Assembly (NCBI RefSeq): GCF_900142515.1
Contig: NZ_FRBC01000005.1
Location: 1 to 49,421, forward strand
Reading direction: 5' to 3'
From: Pseudoselenomonas ruminantium
GTDB taxonomy: Bacteria > Bacillota > Negativicutes > Selenomonadales > Selenomonadaceae
DNA: 49,421 nt
A program made the translations under genes and the position numbers. Of the stretch, positions 16,091 through 25,810 are shown one piece after another. Below the pieces are notes generated by a model. The model searched no databases, was not told the DNA's origin, and saw nothing but the letters and a program-made list of their open reading frames with translations. Every line of letters begins with the position of its first letter. Within the stretch, counting starts at the first letter, position 1.

Positions 16091-17773
16091 ATGAATGGTT
16101 TGACACTTGTAGGCTTTGCCATGTGTGCATTCGTGGCGGCCTATTTTTTGTATGGACGATGGCTGGTGAAGACATGGGGGATTGACCCCAAGGCGAAGAC
16201 CCCGGCTGTAGCGCTGGAAGATGGCGGGGATTTTGCTCCGGCTTCCCGTTTCACGGTCTTTGCCCATCAGTTTTCTTCCATAACGGGGGCAGGGCCTGTG
16301 ACTGGCCCGATCATCGCGGCCATGTTCGGCTGGGCGCCGGCAATGCTCTGGCTGCTGGTGGGCGGCATTTTCTTCGGTGCGGTTCAGGACTTCACCGCAC
16401 TCTATGCTTCCGTAAAGAATCAAGGAAAAAGCATGGGCATGCTTATTGAGCATTATGTAGGGGCTACGGGACGCCGCTTGTTCCTTCTGTTCTGCTGGCT
16501 CTTTACGCTGCTGGTACTGGCTGCCTTTGCGGATATCCTGGCGAACACCTTCAATGGCTTTTCGAAGGATGGCTCGTTGAACGTGCCGGGCGCACAGGCT
16601 GCAACCATTTCCCTTCTGTATATTGTCGTGGCAATGGGGTTCGGTTTATTCATCAGCAAGGTACAGCCTTCCGGTCTGGTGAAATTAGCGGTAGCTGTGG
16701 TGCTGGTGGTGGCCATGTTTGCTGTGGGCATGCAGTATCCGCTGTATCTGGATGCGCATAGCTGGCGTTATGTGACCTTTGGTTATTGTTTCATTGCTTC
16801 TGTCCTGCCCATGTGGCTGTTGATGGAACCCCGTGATTATCTCTCGTCTTTCCTGCTGCTGGGCATGGTCTTTGGAGGTGTGGTTGGTGTACTGGTGGCC
16901 AATCCGGTCATCAATATGCCGGCTTTTGTAGGCTTCACGGTCAAGGGGCAGTCGCTGTTCCCGATTCTCTTTATCACCATTGCCTGTGGTGCCGTATCCG
17001 GCTTCCATAGTCTGGTATCTTCCGGCACTTCCTCCAAGGCAATCGCGAACGAAAGGGATATGTTGCCGGTAGGGTACGGCGCGATGCTGGTGGAATCCCT
17101 GCTGGGGGTGGTGGCACTGGTCATCGCCTGTGCTGCCGCCTCTGATGGCACGCTGCCGTCTGGTACGCCCTTCCAGATCTTTGCCGGGGCTATCGGCGGT
17201 TTCTTCCAGATGTTCGGTCTGCCGGCTGCGGTTTCTGCCTGCATCATCACCATGTGTGTGTCTGCTCTGGCTATGACGACCATTGATTCGGTGGCCCGCA
17301 TTGGCCGCATGTCCCTGCAGGAATTGGTCGCACCCAGTGAGGGCGGACAGGCAGGCGCATTGACCAGGATATTGATGGACAAATATGTGTCTACAGCCTT
17401 GACTCTGGTTCTGGCCTTTGCTTTGTGCCTGGCCGGCTATATGAATATCTGGCCGTTGTTCGGGGCTGCCAACCAGCTCCTGTCCGCACTGGTGCTGATC
17501 TCGTTGGCACTGTTCCTGAAATCTACAGGACGCAAGGGCTGGATGCTCTATGTGCCCATGTCGTTCATGTTCCTCGTGACCATGAGCGCGCTGGTCATGA
17601 GTGTGGCTGGTATCGTCGGGAAGATCGGCAGCGGCGACTTCACGCTGATGGTGGATGGTCTGCAGCTTGTCCTGGCCATCGCCTTGATGACCTTGGCCGT
17701 ACTGGTAGTCCGGCATTGTGGTGGCGGCCTGCTGGGGAAAACGCCAACGGACAAGGGTGTTGTGATCGATTGA
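16091..17773 (+). CDS. cstA: CstA-family carbon starvation / pyruvate or peptide transporter
   Basis: A 560-residue membrane protein with about 16 hydrophobic segments. Family marks are FAPASRFTVFAHQFSSITGAGPVTGPIIAAMFGW-type N-terminal sequence, GAVQDFTALYASVKNQGKS, and SGFHSLVSSGTSSKAI. CstA relatives such as E. coli CstA and BtsT import pyruvate or peptides during nutrient limitation. It has its own consensus promoter. An in-frame TTG at 16073 exists, but ATG 16091 is better placed after GAGGG. It is divergent from the FIST kinase operon, a layout similar in principle to BtsSR control of a CstA-type transporter. The exact substrate cannot be read from sequence. Confidence 0.88.
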   Translation: MNGLTLVGFAMCAFVAAYFLYGRWLVKTWGIDPKAKTPAVALEDGGDFAPASRFTVFAHQFSSITGAGPVTGPIIAAMFGWAPAMLWLLVGGIFFGAVQDFTALYASVKNQGKSMGMLIEHYVGATGRRLFLLFCWLFTLLVLAAFADILANTFNGFSKDGSLNVPGAQAATISLLYIVVAMGFGLFISKVQPSGLVKLAVAVVLVVAMFAVGMQYPLYLDAHSWRYVTFGYCFIASVLPMWLLMEPRDYLSSFLLLGMVFGGVVGVLVANPVINMPAFVGFTVKGQSLFPILFITIACGAVSGFHSLVSSGTSSKAIANERDMLPVGYGAMLVESLLGVVALVIACAAASDGTLPSGTPFQIFAGAIGGFFQMFGLPAAVSACIITMCVSALAMTTIDSVARIGRMSLQELVAPSEGGQAGALTRILMDKYVSTALTLVLAFALCLAGYMNIWPLFGAANQLLSALVLISLALFLKSTGRKGWMLYVPMSFMFLVTMSALVMSVAGIVGKIGSGDFTLMVDGLQLVLAIALMTLAVLVVRHCGGGLLGKTPTDKGVVID

Positions 17774-17794
17774 GGACAGGATTTATTCCATAAT

Positions 17795-17839
17795 AAAAAT
17801 AGACCGTACATAAGCTCGGCTTATGTACGGTCTATTTTT
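17795..17839. terminator. perfect bidirectional terminator between cstA and the XRE gene
   Basis: A 21-bp perfect inverted repeat (17795-17815 with 17819-17839) with loop TCG. The core is AGACCGTACATAAGC, flanked by A5 on one side and T5 on the other, so it works on both strands. Confidence 0.9.
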
Positions 17840-17862
17840 ATGGCCTGTATTCATATTATGTA

Positions 17863-18189
17863 TTATTTGTTGGCCAGCAATAATTTCAGGGCAATCTGTT
17901 TCTCTGCGGGCATGTCCTGCAGCAGTCTCAGAAGCTGTGGATCGATGTTGGCCGCGACGGCTGCCCGGGGATTCTCGGTTTCAACATTCGCGGCCAGATT
18001 GTTCAGGTCCTCAATGCGGATGTTGAGAGCTCCGCAGATCTTCAGCACGTTGTCCATCGCTGCGCCGCCGATGGAGCCGTTCAGGATGGACAGCAGCGTC
18101 GTATAGGGCATGTTGATTATCTTGGCGAAGTTCTTCATGGTATAGCCATGGGACTTGATGAGGGCTTTGATATAGTCTTCTCTGCTCAT
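17863..18189 (-). CDS. XRE-family helix-turn-helix regulator
   Basis: A 108-residue protein with a Cro/CI-type HTH at residues about 5-62 (MKNFAKIINMPYTTLLSILNG, with a NVLKICGALNI helix). The C-terminal 45 residues are an Ala-rich linker and a helical end. GGAAAGGA precedes the ATG at a good distance. It stands alone between cstA and the glp operon, divergent from glpA, so local regulation of glp is possible but unproven. The ACGAAAT repeats in the shared intergenic region are candidate sites. Confidence 0.85.
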   Translation of the reverse strand: MSREDYIKALIKSHGYTMKNFAKIINMPYTTLLSILNGSIGGAAMDNVLKICGALNIRIEDLNNLAANVETENPRAAVAANIDPQLLRLLQDMPAEKQIALKLLLANK

Positions 18190-18613
18190 AAGCGTGAATC
18201 CTTTCCTTGTCGTGGAAACCTCTGTGTTCTATTCTACAATTTTGTGCCGGAAAAGAAAAGACCTTGGCGGAAAGAAACGCGCAAAAACATATTATCAATA
18301 TAAAAAACGACAAAAAATAATAAATAAAAATCATATTTCGTATTGACTAATATGAAATTCTGTTGTAGTATAGGCATGTAAACGAAATATAGTGTTTGAA
18401 ACGAGCATAAAAACGAAATAATAATGTTATGTGAAAATAACGAAATGACGCACGAAATGAAGTTTTTGGTTGATATCAGGTTTTGCTCGTTATAATCATG
18501 CATGTCAACGATTGAAAATTTTCTATTGACAAAATAATCAATTAATTCACAATCGTGATGATAAAGAGCTGAAGGCTCGCAAAGTGCATTATGCCGGAGA
18601 GGATGAGAGTACG
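18190..18613. other. 424-bp AT-rich gap between the XRE gene and glpA
   Basis: No gene is visible. The gap holds a candidate promoter TTGACT (18343-18348), N17, TAGTAT (18366-18371), a further TATAAT at 18491 and a TTGACA at 18526. There are also four ACGAAAT copies (18382, 18413, 18440, 18452) and one inverted copy at 18335. The long leader before glpA suggests complex regulation. Confidence 0.6.
18335..18458. promoter_or_regulatory. candidate operator cluster with ACGAAAT repeats upstream of glpA
   Basis: ACGAAAT occurs at 18382-18388, 18413-18419, 18440-18446 and 18452-18458, with the reverse complement at 18335-18341 just before the TTGACT/TAGTAT promoter. Spacings are 31, 27 and 12 bp. 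The bound protein is unknown; the adjacent XRE regulator is one possibility. Confidence 0.4.
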
Positions 18614-20224
18614 ATGGAAAAAGCAACGGTCGTTGTGATAGGCGGCGGGGCCACAGGTGTGGGCATCCTGCGCGACCTTTCCATGCGCGGCGTGGATACG
18701 CTGCTGGTTGAGAAATGCGACCTGGTGAACGGAGCCAGTTCCCGCTATCATGGGCTGCTGCACAGCGGTGGCCGTTATGCGGTAAAAGATCAGGAGGCGG
18801 CCCGGGAGTGCATCATCGAGAACCAGATCTTGCGCAAGATCGGCAAGTCCTGTGTGGAGACGACCGGGGGCATGTTCGTAAGGCTCAATATTGACGATCC
18901 TGCCTATGAAGAAGCCTGGGTGAAAGGCTGTGCGGAGAGTGGAATCGAGGCCACGCCGATCACCCGGGAGGAGGCTTTCCGGTTAGAGCCGCTGCTCTCC
19001 AGGAATGTGGAGTCGGCGTATCTGGTGCCGGATGCTGCTATCGATGGTTTCCGCATGAGCTGGCAGAATGTGGAGTCCGCCAAACGCTATGGCGGACGCA
19101 GCCTGACTTACCGCGAAGTCATCGGGATTGAGCAGGCCAATGGTGAACTAAAAGGCGTCAAAGTACGGAATACCATAACGGGGGAAGAGAAACTCATCGA
19201 GTGTGAGATCGCCATCAACGCTGCTGGCGGCTGGGCCGGCAAAGTGGCGGCACTGGCTGGTGTGGAAGTCGGCGTGCAGCCGGACAAGGGAACGCTTTTG
19301 GCCTTCAATCAGCGGCTGACCAGCCATGTGGTCAACCGCCTGCATAAATCCTCGGATGGTGATATCTTCGTGCCGCATGGATCCATCACGATTCTGGGAA
19401 CCTCGTCCATGAGCATCCCGGATCCTGAGGATACCAGCACTTCCCGTGAAGAAGTGGAGAACTTGCTGGCCATTGGGGAAAAGACGTTTGAGCATCTGCG
19501 GGACTACCGCATGCTCCGGGCATTTGCCGGCTCACGGCCGCTCTATATCCCACCCGGAGGTGTCAAAGGGCGTGGCGCATCCCGTGGCTTTGCCATCGTC
19601 GACCATGAAGAGGACGGGCTCAAAGGCTTGTTCACCATCGTGGGCGGCAAGTTCACGACTTATCGCCTGATGGCCGAGAAGATGGCCGATAAGGTCTGTG
19701 CTAAGCTGGGCAATACGGAAAGATGCCGGACGGCGGAAGAACCGCTGGTGCCGGAAGTCAGCGAGGAAGCAAAGATCGCCGCCCGCAAGTATTTCCCTGC
19801 CTATGGCACGAATCTGGCGGCCACCCGTCTGGGGCCGGAACGCTTTGCCAGAGTGGTGAAGCGGCTGGAAGAATCCCCGGAGAAGCGGGAACTGGTCTGT
19901 GAATGCGAGAATGTCACGCTGGCTGAATTTGAAGAAATCGCGCAGGAAGATTCCTGCTATCAGATCAATGATATACGCCGCCGTACCCGTGTGGGGATGG
20001 GCACTTGTCAGGGTAACTTCTGTGCCCTGCGCTCGGCTGGCCTGTTTGCGCAATATGGCAAGCAGAAAAGAGCGGCGGAAACACTTACTCGCATGAAGGA
20101 ATTCCTGCAGGGCCGCTGGAAGGGCATCCGTCCGGTGCTTGTCGGCAGAACCTTGCGGGAAACGGAAATGACACGGGCTCTATATGAACTGTCCTTTCAT
20201 GTGAATGGAGGCAAGACGGAATGA
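18614..20224 (+). CDS. glpA: anaerobic glycerol-3-phosphate dehydrogenase, subunit A
   Basis: A 536-residue flavoprotein that oxidises sn-glycerol-3-phosphate to dihydroxyacetone phosphate. The FAD Rossmann motif VVVIGGGATGVGILRDL lies at the N-terminus, followed by SSRYHGLLHSGGRYA. The C-terminus carries a BFD-like [2Fe-2S] domain with Cys429, Cys431, Cys465 and Cys470 (CEC and CQGNFC). An upstream GTG (18584) is in frame, but the ATG at 18614 follows a purine-rich GAGAGGATGAGAG stretch and starts just before the FAD strand. It is the first gene of glpABC and overlaps glpB by 4 bp. It works with GlpB and GlpC at the membrane. Confidence 0.93.
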   Translation: MEKATVVVIGGGATGVGILRDLSMRGVDTLLVEKCDLVNGASSRYHGLLHSGGRYAVKDQEAARECIIENQILRKIGKSCVETTGGMFVRLNIDDPAYEEAWVKGCAESGIEATPITREEAFRLEPLLSRNVESAYLVPDAAIDGFRMSWQNVESAKRYGGRSLTYREVIGIEQANGELKGVKVRNTITGEEKLIECEIAINAAGGWAGKVAALAGVEVGVQPDKGTLLAFNQRLTSHVVNRLHKSSDGDIFVPHGSITILGTSSMSIPDPEDTSTSREEVENLLAIGEKTFEHLRDYRMLRAFAGSRPLYIPPGGVKGRGASRGFAIVDHEEDGLKGLFTIVGGKFTTYRLMAEKMADKVCAKLGNTERCRTAEEPLVPEVSEEAKIAARKYFPAYGTNLAATRLGPERFARVVKRLEESPEKRELVCECENVTLAEFEEIAQEDSCYQINDIRRRTRVGMGTCQGNFCALRSAGLFAQYGKQKRAAETLTRMKEFLQGRWKGIRPVLVGRTLRETEMTRALYELSFHVNGGKTE

Positions 20225-21465
20225 AACATGCGGATACCCTGGTAATTGGCAGCGGCTTTGCCGGCCTGATGGCGGCGCTGGTCAGTGCCAACCAGCGAAA
20301 AAAAGTGACCCTGCTCACCTGTGGTTCGGGTTCCCTTTCTTTGAATAGCGGTGTCATTGACGTATTGGGCTATGACGAAAAACACCATTATGTGCAGTGC
20401 CCGCGACAGGCATTGGCGAGCCTGCCGGCAGAACATCCTTACAGCAAGATAGGTCTGGAAACGGTGGAAAAAGCAGTGGATTACTTTCTCGATTTCACGC
20501 GGGATTATGGTTTCCCCTATCGTGGGTCTCTTGACCATCAGCTGCTGGTGCCTACGGCTGTGGGCACGATGAAGCCCACCTGTCTGGCCCCGCACTGCCT
20601 TGATGGCACGAGCCTCCACGGGGAGGAACATATCGTGATCGTGGGCATCAAGGGACTCAAGGACTTCTATGGCAATATCCTGCAGGACAACCTGCAGCAG
20701 TCCCTGAAGGGAGAGACGAAGTTCCCCATCGTGGAAGTGGATACGCCGCTGCTCGGCGGTCGTGATATCACCACCCTTGATGTGGCCCGCTGGCTGGATA
20801 CCAACGAGGGCCGGGAGTCCCTGGTGAAACAGCTGAAACCCTATGTCCAGGCAGACAGCACGGTGTTCCTGCTGCCGCAGGTCCTGGGGACGAAGGGACA
20901 GGAGTGTGCTGCTTACCTCCATGAGAAGCTGGGGGCAGAGATCCTTGAAACCACCTGCCTGCCGCCATCCGTCAATGGCCTGCGCCTGCAGGCCATGCTC
21001 AAGCAGGCGCTCCGGGACCTGAAGGTGGAAATCGTGGAAGATACCAAGGTCCTGCGCGCTGTCAGCGAAGGCAGGAAGGTCACGGGCGTGGTGGCGAAGG
21101 CCTCTGTCCGGGAAAAGACCTACTATGCGGATAAGTTCATCCTAGCCACCGGTGGCCTCTATAGCGGCGGCATCACGGTGCGGGAATTTGAAAAGCCGCA
21201 GGAGATGGTCTTTGACCTGCCGGTCTACAGTGAATCCAGTGAGGAAAAATGGAGCAATGAGGAATTGTTCTCCGATAAGCCGCAAGGCTTTGCCAAGACC
21301 GGTGTGCGCACGGATGATGACCTGCGGCCGGTGGATGAGAAGGATCAGCTGGTTTATGAAAATGTTTATGTCGTGGGCAACAGCCTGGGCGGTTATGATT
21401 TCTGCTTTGAACATTCCGGCAACGGTGTGGCGTTAGCTTCGGCTTACAAAGCCGCATTGATGTGA
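20221..21465 (+). CDS. glpB: anaerobic glycerol-3-phosphate dehydrogenase, subunit B
   Basis: A 414-residue FAD/NAD-fold protein, the second subunit of the membrane-associated GlpABC complex. The dinucleotide-binding motif DTLVIGSGFAGLMAAL is at residues 5-20, and the C-terminal VYVVGNSLGGYDF and SGNGVALASAYKAA segments are typical of GlpB. ATGA overlap with glpA and a 19-bp gap to glpC fix it as the middle gene of the operon. Confidence 0.92.
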   Translation: MKHADTLVIGSGFAGLMAALVSANQRKKVTLLTCGSGSLSLNSGVIDVLGYDEKHHYVQCPRQALASLPAEHPYSKIGLETVEKAVDYFLDFTRDYGFPYRGSLDHQLLVPTAVGTMKPTCLAPHCLDGTSLHGEEHIVIVGIKGLKDFYGNILQDNLQQSLKGETKFPIVEVDTPLLGGRDITTLDVARWLDTNEGRESLVKQLKPYVQADSTVFLLPQVLGTKGQECAAYLHEKLGAEILETTCLPPSVNGLRLQAMLKQALRDLKVEIVEDTKVLRAVSEGRKVTGVVAKASVREKTYYADKFILATGGLYSGGITVREFEKPQEMVFDLPVYSESSEEKWSNEELFSDKPQGFAKTGVRTDDDLRPVDEKDQLVYENVYVVGNSLGGYDFCFEHSGNGVALASAYKAALM

Positions 21466-21484
21466 GGAAGGAGAGACTTTGGCG

Positions 21485-22717
21485 ATGAGTGATATCAGTA
21501 AGAAAATTGAAGAGATGGAAACGGCACGTGCGACTGCCGACCATTGCCTGTCCTGTACTTCCTGTATGTCCAGCTGCCCCGTGATGGAAGCAGAAAAGAG
21601 CTATCGCGGCCCGAAGCTTGTAGGCCCTGCTCACAGCCGCATGCATTTTTCCCAGGATGATTTCGAAGACAGTCTGGATTTCTGCTCCAACTGCAAGAGC
21701 TGTGACCGTGCCTGCCCTTCCGGGGTGGCGGTGTCCACGCTGAATATGCTGCAGCGGGCCAAATACTACGAAACCCACGAGCATTCCCAGCGTGATGATA
21801 TGCTGGCACATGGTGAGCGCATGGCCAGACTCGTCCGTTCCCTGCCCTTTGGGGCGACGTTTGCCAATCTGGGCATGAAGGTCGGCAAGTCTTTGGGGAT
21901 GTTCGCCGCTATGGGGATGGCAGGAGAACGCAATATGCCGGCATATGCCTCTGAGAGCTTCATGCAGCTGTTCAAGGGCATCAGGCAGCCTGCCAGTCAG
22001 AAGAAGGTGGTGTTCTTCCCGGGATGCTTCATCAATCAGAATGAACCGCAGGTGGGCGTGGCCTTTGTCAAGGTCATGAATGCCAACGGCTATGAGGTTC
22101 TCGTGGATGAGAAGTTCAACTGCTGCGGTTCGCCGATGGTGGTCACAGGCTATCTGGATGAGGCCCATGAACATGCCGATAACAATGTGAGCCGCATTCT
22201 GGAATGGAAGCAAAAGGGCATTCCCGTAATCGCCTGCTGCACTTCCTGTTCCCTGATGCTCAAACAGGAATATCACGAACTCTTCAATGAAGAGAAGATG
22301 CACGAGGCCGGCGAAAACGTCTATGATGCCTTTGAATTCCTGGAGATGCTGGCCGATAAGGGGCAGCTCAATACCGACTTCAAACAGGTAGGGGAAAAGC
22401 TTATGTATCACGTTCCCTGCCACCTCAAGAGTCAGGGGTTCGGTGTACCGGCAGCCAGGATACTGGCGGAGATTCCCGGTGTTTCCGTGGAACAGGCCGA
22501 TGCGGGCTGTTGCGGCATGAGCGGCAACTATGGCTTCAAGGGGGATAAATACGCCATTTCCATGAAGATAGGCGAAAAGCTCTTCCGCCGCATCAAAGAC
22601 TCTCAAAGTGACGAAGTCATCTGCGACTGCGGCACTTGCAGATTACAGATCCAACATGGTACGCAGGCTAAGACCTGTCATCCCGTTGAGATATTAGCTA
22701 AGGCTTATGGTAAGTAG
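21485..22717 (+). CDS. glpC: anaerobic glycerol-3-phosphate dehydrogenase, subunit C
   Basis: A 410-residue Fe-S membrane-anchor subunit that passes electrons from GlpAB to the quinone pool. Two [4Fe-4S] motifs start at Cys21 (CLSCTSCMSSC) and Cys67 (CSNCKSCDRAC). Two CCG (HdrB-like) domains follow, with FNCCGSPM and DAGCCGMSG. A TTG at 21479 is in frame, but ATG 21485 lies 9 bp after GGAAGGAGAG. With menaquinone implied by the mqnA gene further on, fumarate or nitrate respiration on glycerol is plausible. Confidence 0.92.
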   Translation: MSDISKKIEEMETARATADHCLSCTSCMSSCPVMEAEKSYRGPKLVGPAHSRMHFSQDDFEDSLDFCSNCKSCDRACPSGVAVSTLNMLQRAKYYETHEHSQRDDMLAHGERMARLVRSLPFGATFANLGMKVGKSLGMFAAMGMAGERNMPAYASESFMQLFKGIRQPASQKKVVFFPGCFINQNEPQVGVAFVKVMNANGYEVLVDEKFNCCGSPMVVTGYLDEAHEHADNNVSRILEWKQKGIPVIACCTSCSLMLKQEYHELFNEEKMHEAGENVYDAFEFLEMLADKGQLNTDFKQVGEKLMYHVPCHLKSQGFGVPAARILAEIPGVSVEQADAGCCGMSGNYGFKGDKYAISMKIGEKLFRRIKDSQSDEVICDCGTCRLQIQHGTQAKTCHPVEILAKAYGK

Positions 22718-22732
22718 GAAGGAGGATTTTCA

Positions 22733-23041
22733 ATGATTCGGAGAATTGTACTGATCTGTTCAGCCGGTGTGTCCACCAATATGCTGGTGCGCCGCATGGA
22801 ACATGAGGCAGCAAGGCTGGGGTATCCCTGCTCGGTGACATTCTATCCCATTCAGGAAGTCAAGGAGGCATCCCAGTTTGCGGATGTCATGCTGCTGGCT
22901 CCCCAGTCTGCATTTGAACTGCCGGAGCTGCAGGTCAGGTATCCTAACGTCAAGTCAGCGGTTATTCCCAAGGATCTCTATGCCGGCATTGATGCGGTCA
23001 AGATCCTGGATCTGGCCCAGAAGATTGTCGGAGACTATTAA
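22733..23041 (+). CDS. orphan PTS EIIB component, lactose/cellobiose type
   Basis: A 102-residue single-domain EIIB of the Lac/cellobiose family. The phosphorylatable Cys9 sits in LICSAGVSTNMLV, exactly where family members have it, followed by the alternating alpha/beta pattern (DVMLLAPQ, KSAVIPKDLY). No EIIA or EIIC gene is present nearby. It lies 15 bp after glpC with a good AAGGAGGA site and 73 bp before glpK, inside the glycerol operon. Glycerol does not enter through the PTS, so it may be a regulatory phosphate carrier or part of a transporter encoded elsewhere. The family call is firm; the role is open. Confidence 0.85.
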   Translation: MIRRIVLICSAGVSTNMLVRRMEHEAARLGYPCSVTFYPIQEVKEASQFADVMLLAPQSAFELPELQVRYPNVKSAVIPKDLYAGIDAVKILDLAQKIVGDY

Positions 23042-23102
23042 AGGTCAGCATGAATTTTTCTTAATCTTAATCAGAGTCTTGATTGACTCCACAAGAAAGT
23101 AG

Positions 23103-24617
<1,515 letters not shown>

Positions 24618-24630
24618 GATTCTTGGATTG

Positions 24631-24684
24631 CAATAGTCCAGCCTCCCCCCTTGGGGGGAGGTGGCAGCCGCAGGCTGACTATTG
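24631..24684. repeat. nested inverted repeat between glpK and glpF
   Basis: CAATAGTC plus CAGCCT on the left pair with AGGCTGACTATTG on the right (one bulged C), enclosing the perfect palindrome CCTCCCCCCTTGGGGGGAGG. It could be a dispersed REP-like element or an mRNA processing/stability hairpin between two operon genes. Confidence 0.55.
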
Positions 24685-24725
24685 ATATAATGCTATTATC
24701 ATTTTTTTTAGAGAGAGGGATTATC

Positions 24726-25463
24726 ATGGTAACAGGTTCTGAAAACTTGCTGGGCGAGTTCTTTGGCACAATGGTACTGCTTGTCTTTGGTTGCGGCGTT
24801 TGTGCCAATATGTCACTGACGAAATCAAAAGGCCAGGGCGGCGGGTGGATCTGCGTAGCCTTCGGCTGGGCATTTGCCGTTACGCTGGGTGTATTCACGG
24901 CTACGACGCTGGGCGCTCCTCAGGGCGACCTGAATCCGGCTGTTACGCTGGCTAAGATGATGGCCGGCATCTACACCTTCAATCAGTTCCTCATGACTTC
25001 TATTGTGCAGCTCTTAGGCGGTATCGTCGGTGCGGCTATCGTCTGGCTGGCATATCTGCCGCATTGGGCTGAAACGGAAGATCAGGCTACGAAATTGGGC
25101 GTCTTCGCTACGGGCCCGGCTATCCGCAATCCGGCTGCCAATTTCATCTGCGAGACCATCGCTACGTTCTTCCTGATGTTTGTCATCTGGATGATCTTCT
25201 CCAAACCGGTTGGCACGCTGGTTCCGGGTTACGGCCCCTATATCGTCGGTATCCTGATCCTGGCACTTGGCCTTTCCCTGGGTGGCCCCACGGGTTATGC
25301 CATGAATCCCGCCCGTGACCTGGGCCCGCGCATTGCCCATGCCATCCTGCCGATTGCCGGCAAGGGCAGCTCCGACTGGGGGTATGCCTGGATTCCCGTT
25401 GTGGCACCGCTCTGCGGCGGCCTCATCGCTTATCTGGTAGCTTCCTGCTGCGGTGTGCTTTAA
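24726..25463 (+). CDS. glpF: glycerol uptake facilitator (aquaglyceroporin)
   Basis: A 245-residue MIP-family channel with six membrane spans. Both NPA half-helix motifs are present: Asn70 in DLNPAVTLA and Asn194 in AMNPARDLGPR. The Asp in the second motif region (ARDLGPR) is typical of glycerol facilitators rather than water channels. The ATG at 24726 follows GAGAGAGGG; an in-frame upstream start is not supported. A TATAAT at 24686-24691 may give extra transcription. It completes the glycerol pathway with GlpK and GlpABC. Confidence 0.95.
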   Translation: MVTGSENLLGEFFGTMVLLVFGCGVCANMSLTKSKGQGGGWICVAFGWAFAVTLGVFTATTLGAPQGDLNPAVTLAKMMAGIYTFNQFLMTSIVQLLGGIVGAAIVWLAYLPHWAETEDQATKLGVFATGPAIRNPAANFICETIATFFLMFVIWMIFSKPVGTLVPGYGPYIVGILILALGLSLGGPTGYAMNPARDLGPRIAHAILPIAGKGSSDWGYAWIPVVAPLCGGLIAYLVASCCGVL

Positions 25464-25522
25464 ACATGAAAATCTCCTAAGGTTTCCTAAATTCATTTTC
25501 CCCTGAAGATTCCATAACAAAG

Positions 25523-25620
25523 GGCTGTTGCACATAAGCATTTTGCCACAATATCCGATTTATAGGGAAAAAAGTTTTCCTGTACTGGATATTGTAGTGG
25601 AATGTCTTAGTGCAACAGCC
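25523..25620. repeat. 98-bp MITE-like imperfect palindrome, also a terminator
   Basis: The ends are exact inverted copies, GGCTGTTGCAC and GTGCAACAGCC, and the interior continues to pair (ATATCC with GGATAT, TATAGG with CCTGTA). A T5 run follows on the plus strand, so it can end glpF transcripts. Terminal repeats of this length and sequence suggest a miniature transposable element or a decayed IS end. No transposase is nearby. Confidence 0.55.
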
Positions 25621-25651
25621 TATTTTTGTCGTTTCACCTTTCTTATATATC

Positions 25652-25745
25652 ATAAACACAAGTATTTTATCCAATTAGCGCAAAATAAAAGGGATAAACA
25701 CAAGGCTGCGGTTGATAAACACATTTACTTACACGCATAAACAAA
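25652..25745 (+). promoter_or_regulatory. phased ATAAACACA direct repeats upstream of the TRAP operon
   Basis: ATAAACACA occurs at 25652, 25694 and 25715 and as ATAAACAAA at 25737. Spacings of 42, 21 and 22 bp are multiples of two helical turns, so the sites face the same side of the DNA. A weak TTACAC-N17-TAATAT promoter (25729-25757) overlaps the last copy. This is the pattern of a cooperatively bound regulator. The rest of the 25464-25810 gap holds only the palindrome described separately. Confidence 0.5.
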
Positions 25746-25810
25746 TTAAAATAATATATAACAAGCATAAATATGTGCGAATATGTTGTGTGGAAAGGTG
25801 TGATCAAAGC

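Noticed and set aside
18382-18458. Small CRISPR-like array before glpA
   Set aside because: The repeated word is only 7 bp and spacings are irregular; it fits operator sites, not CRISPR repeats.
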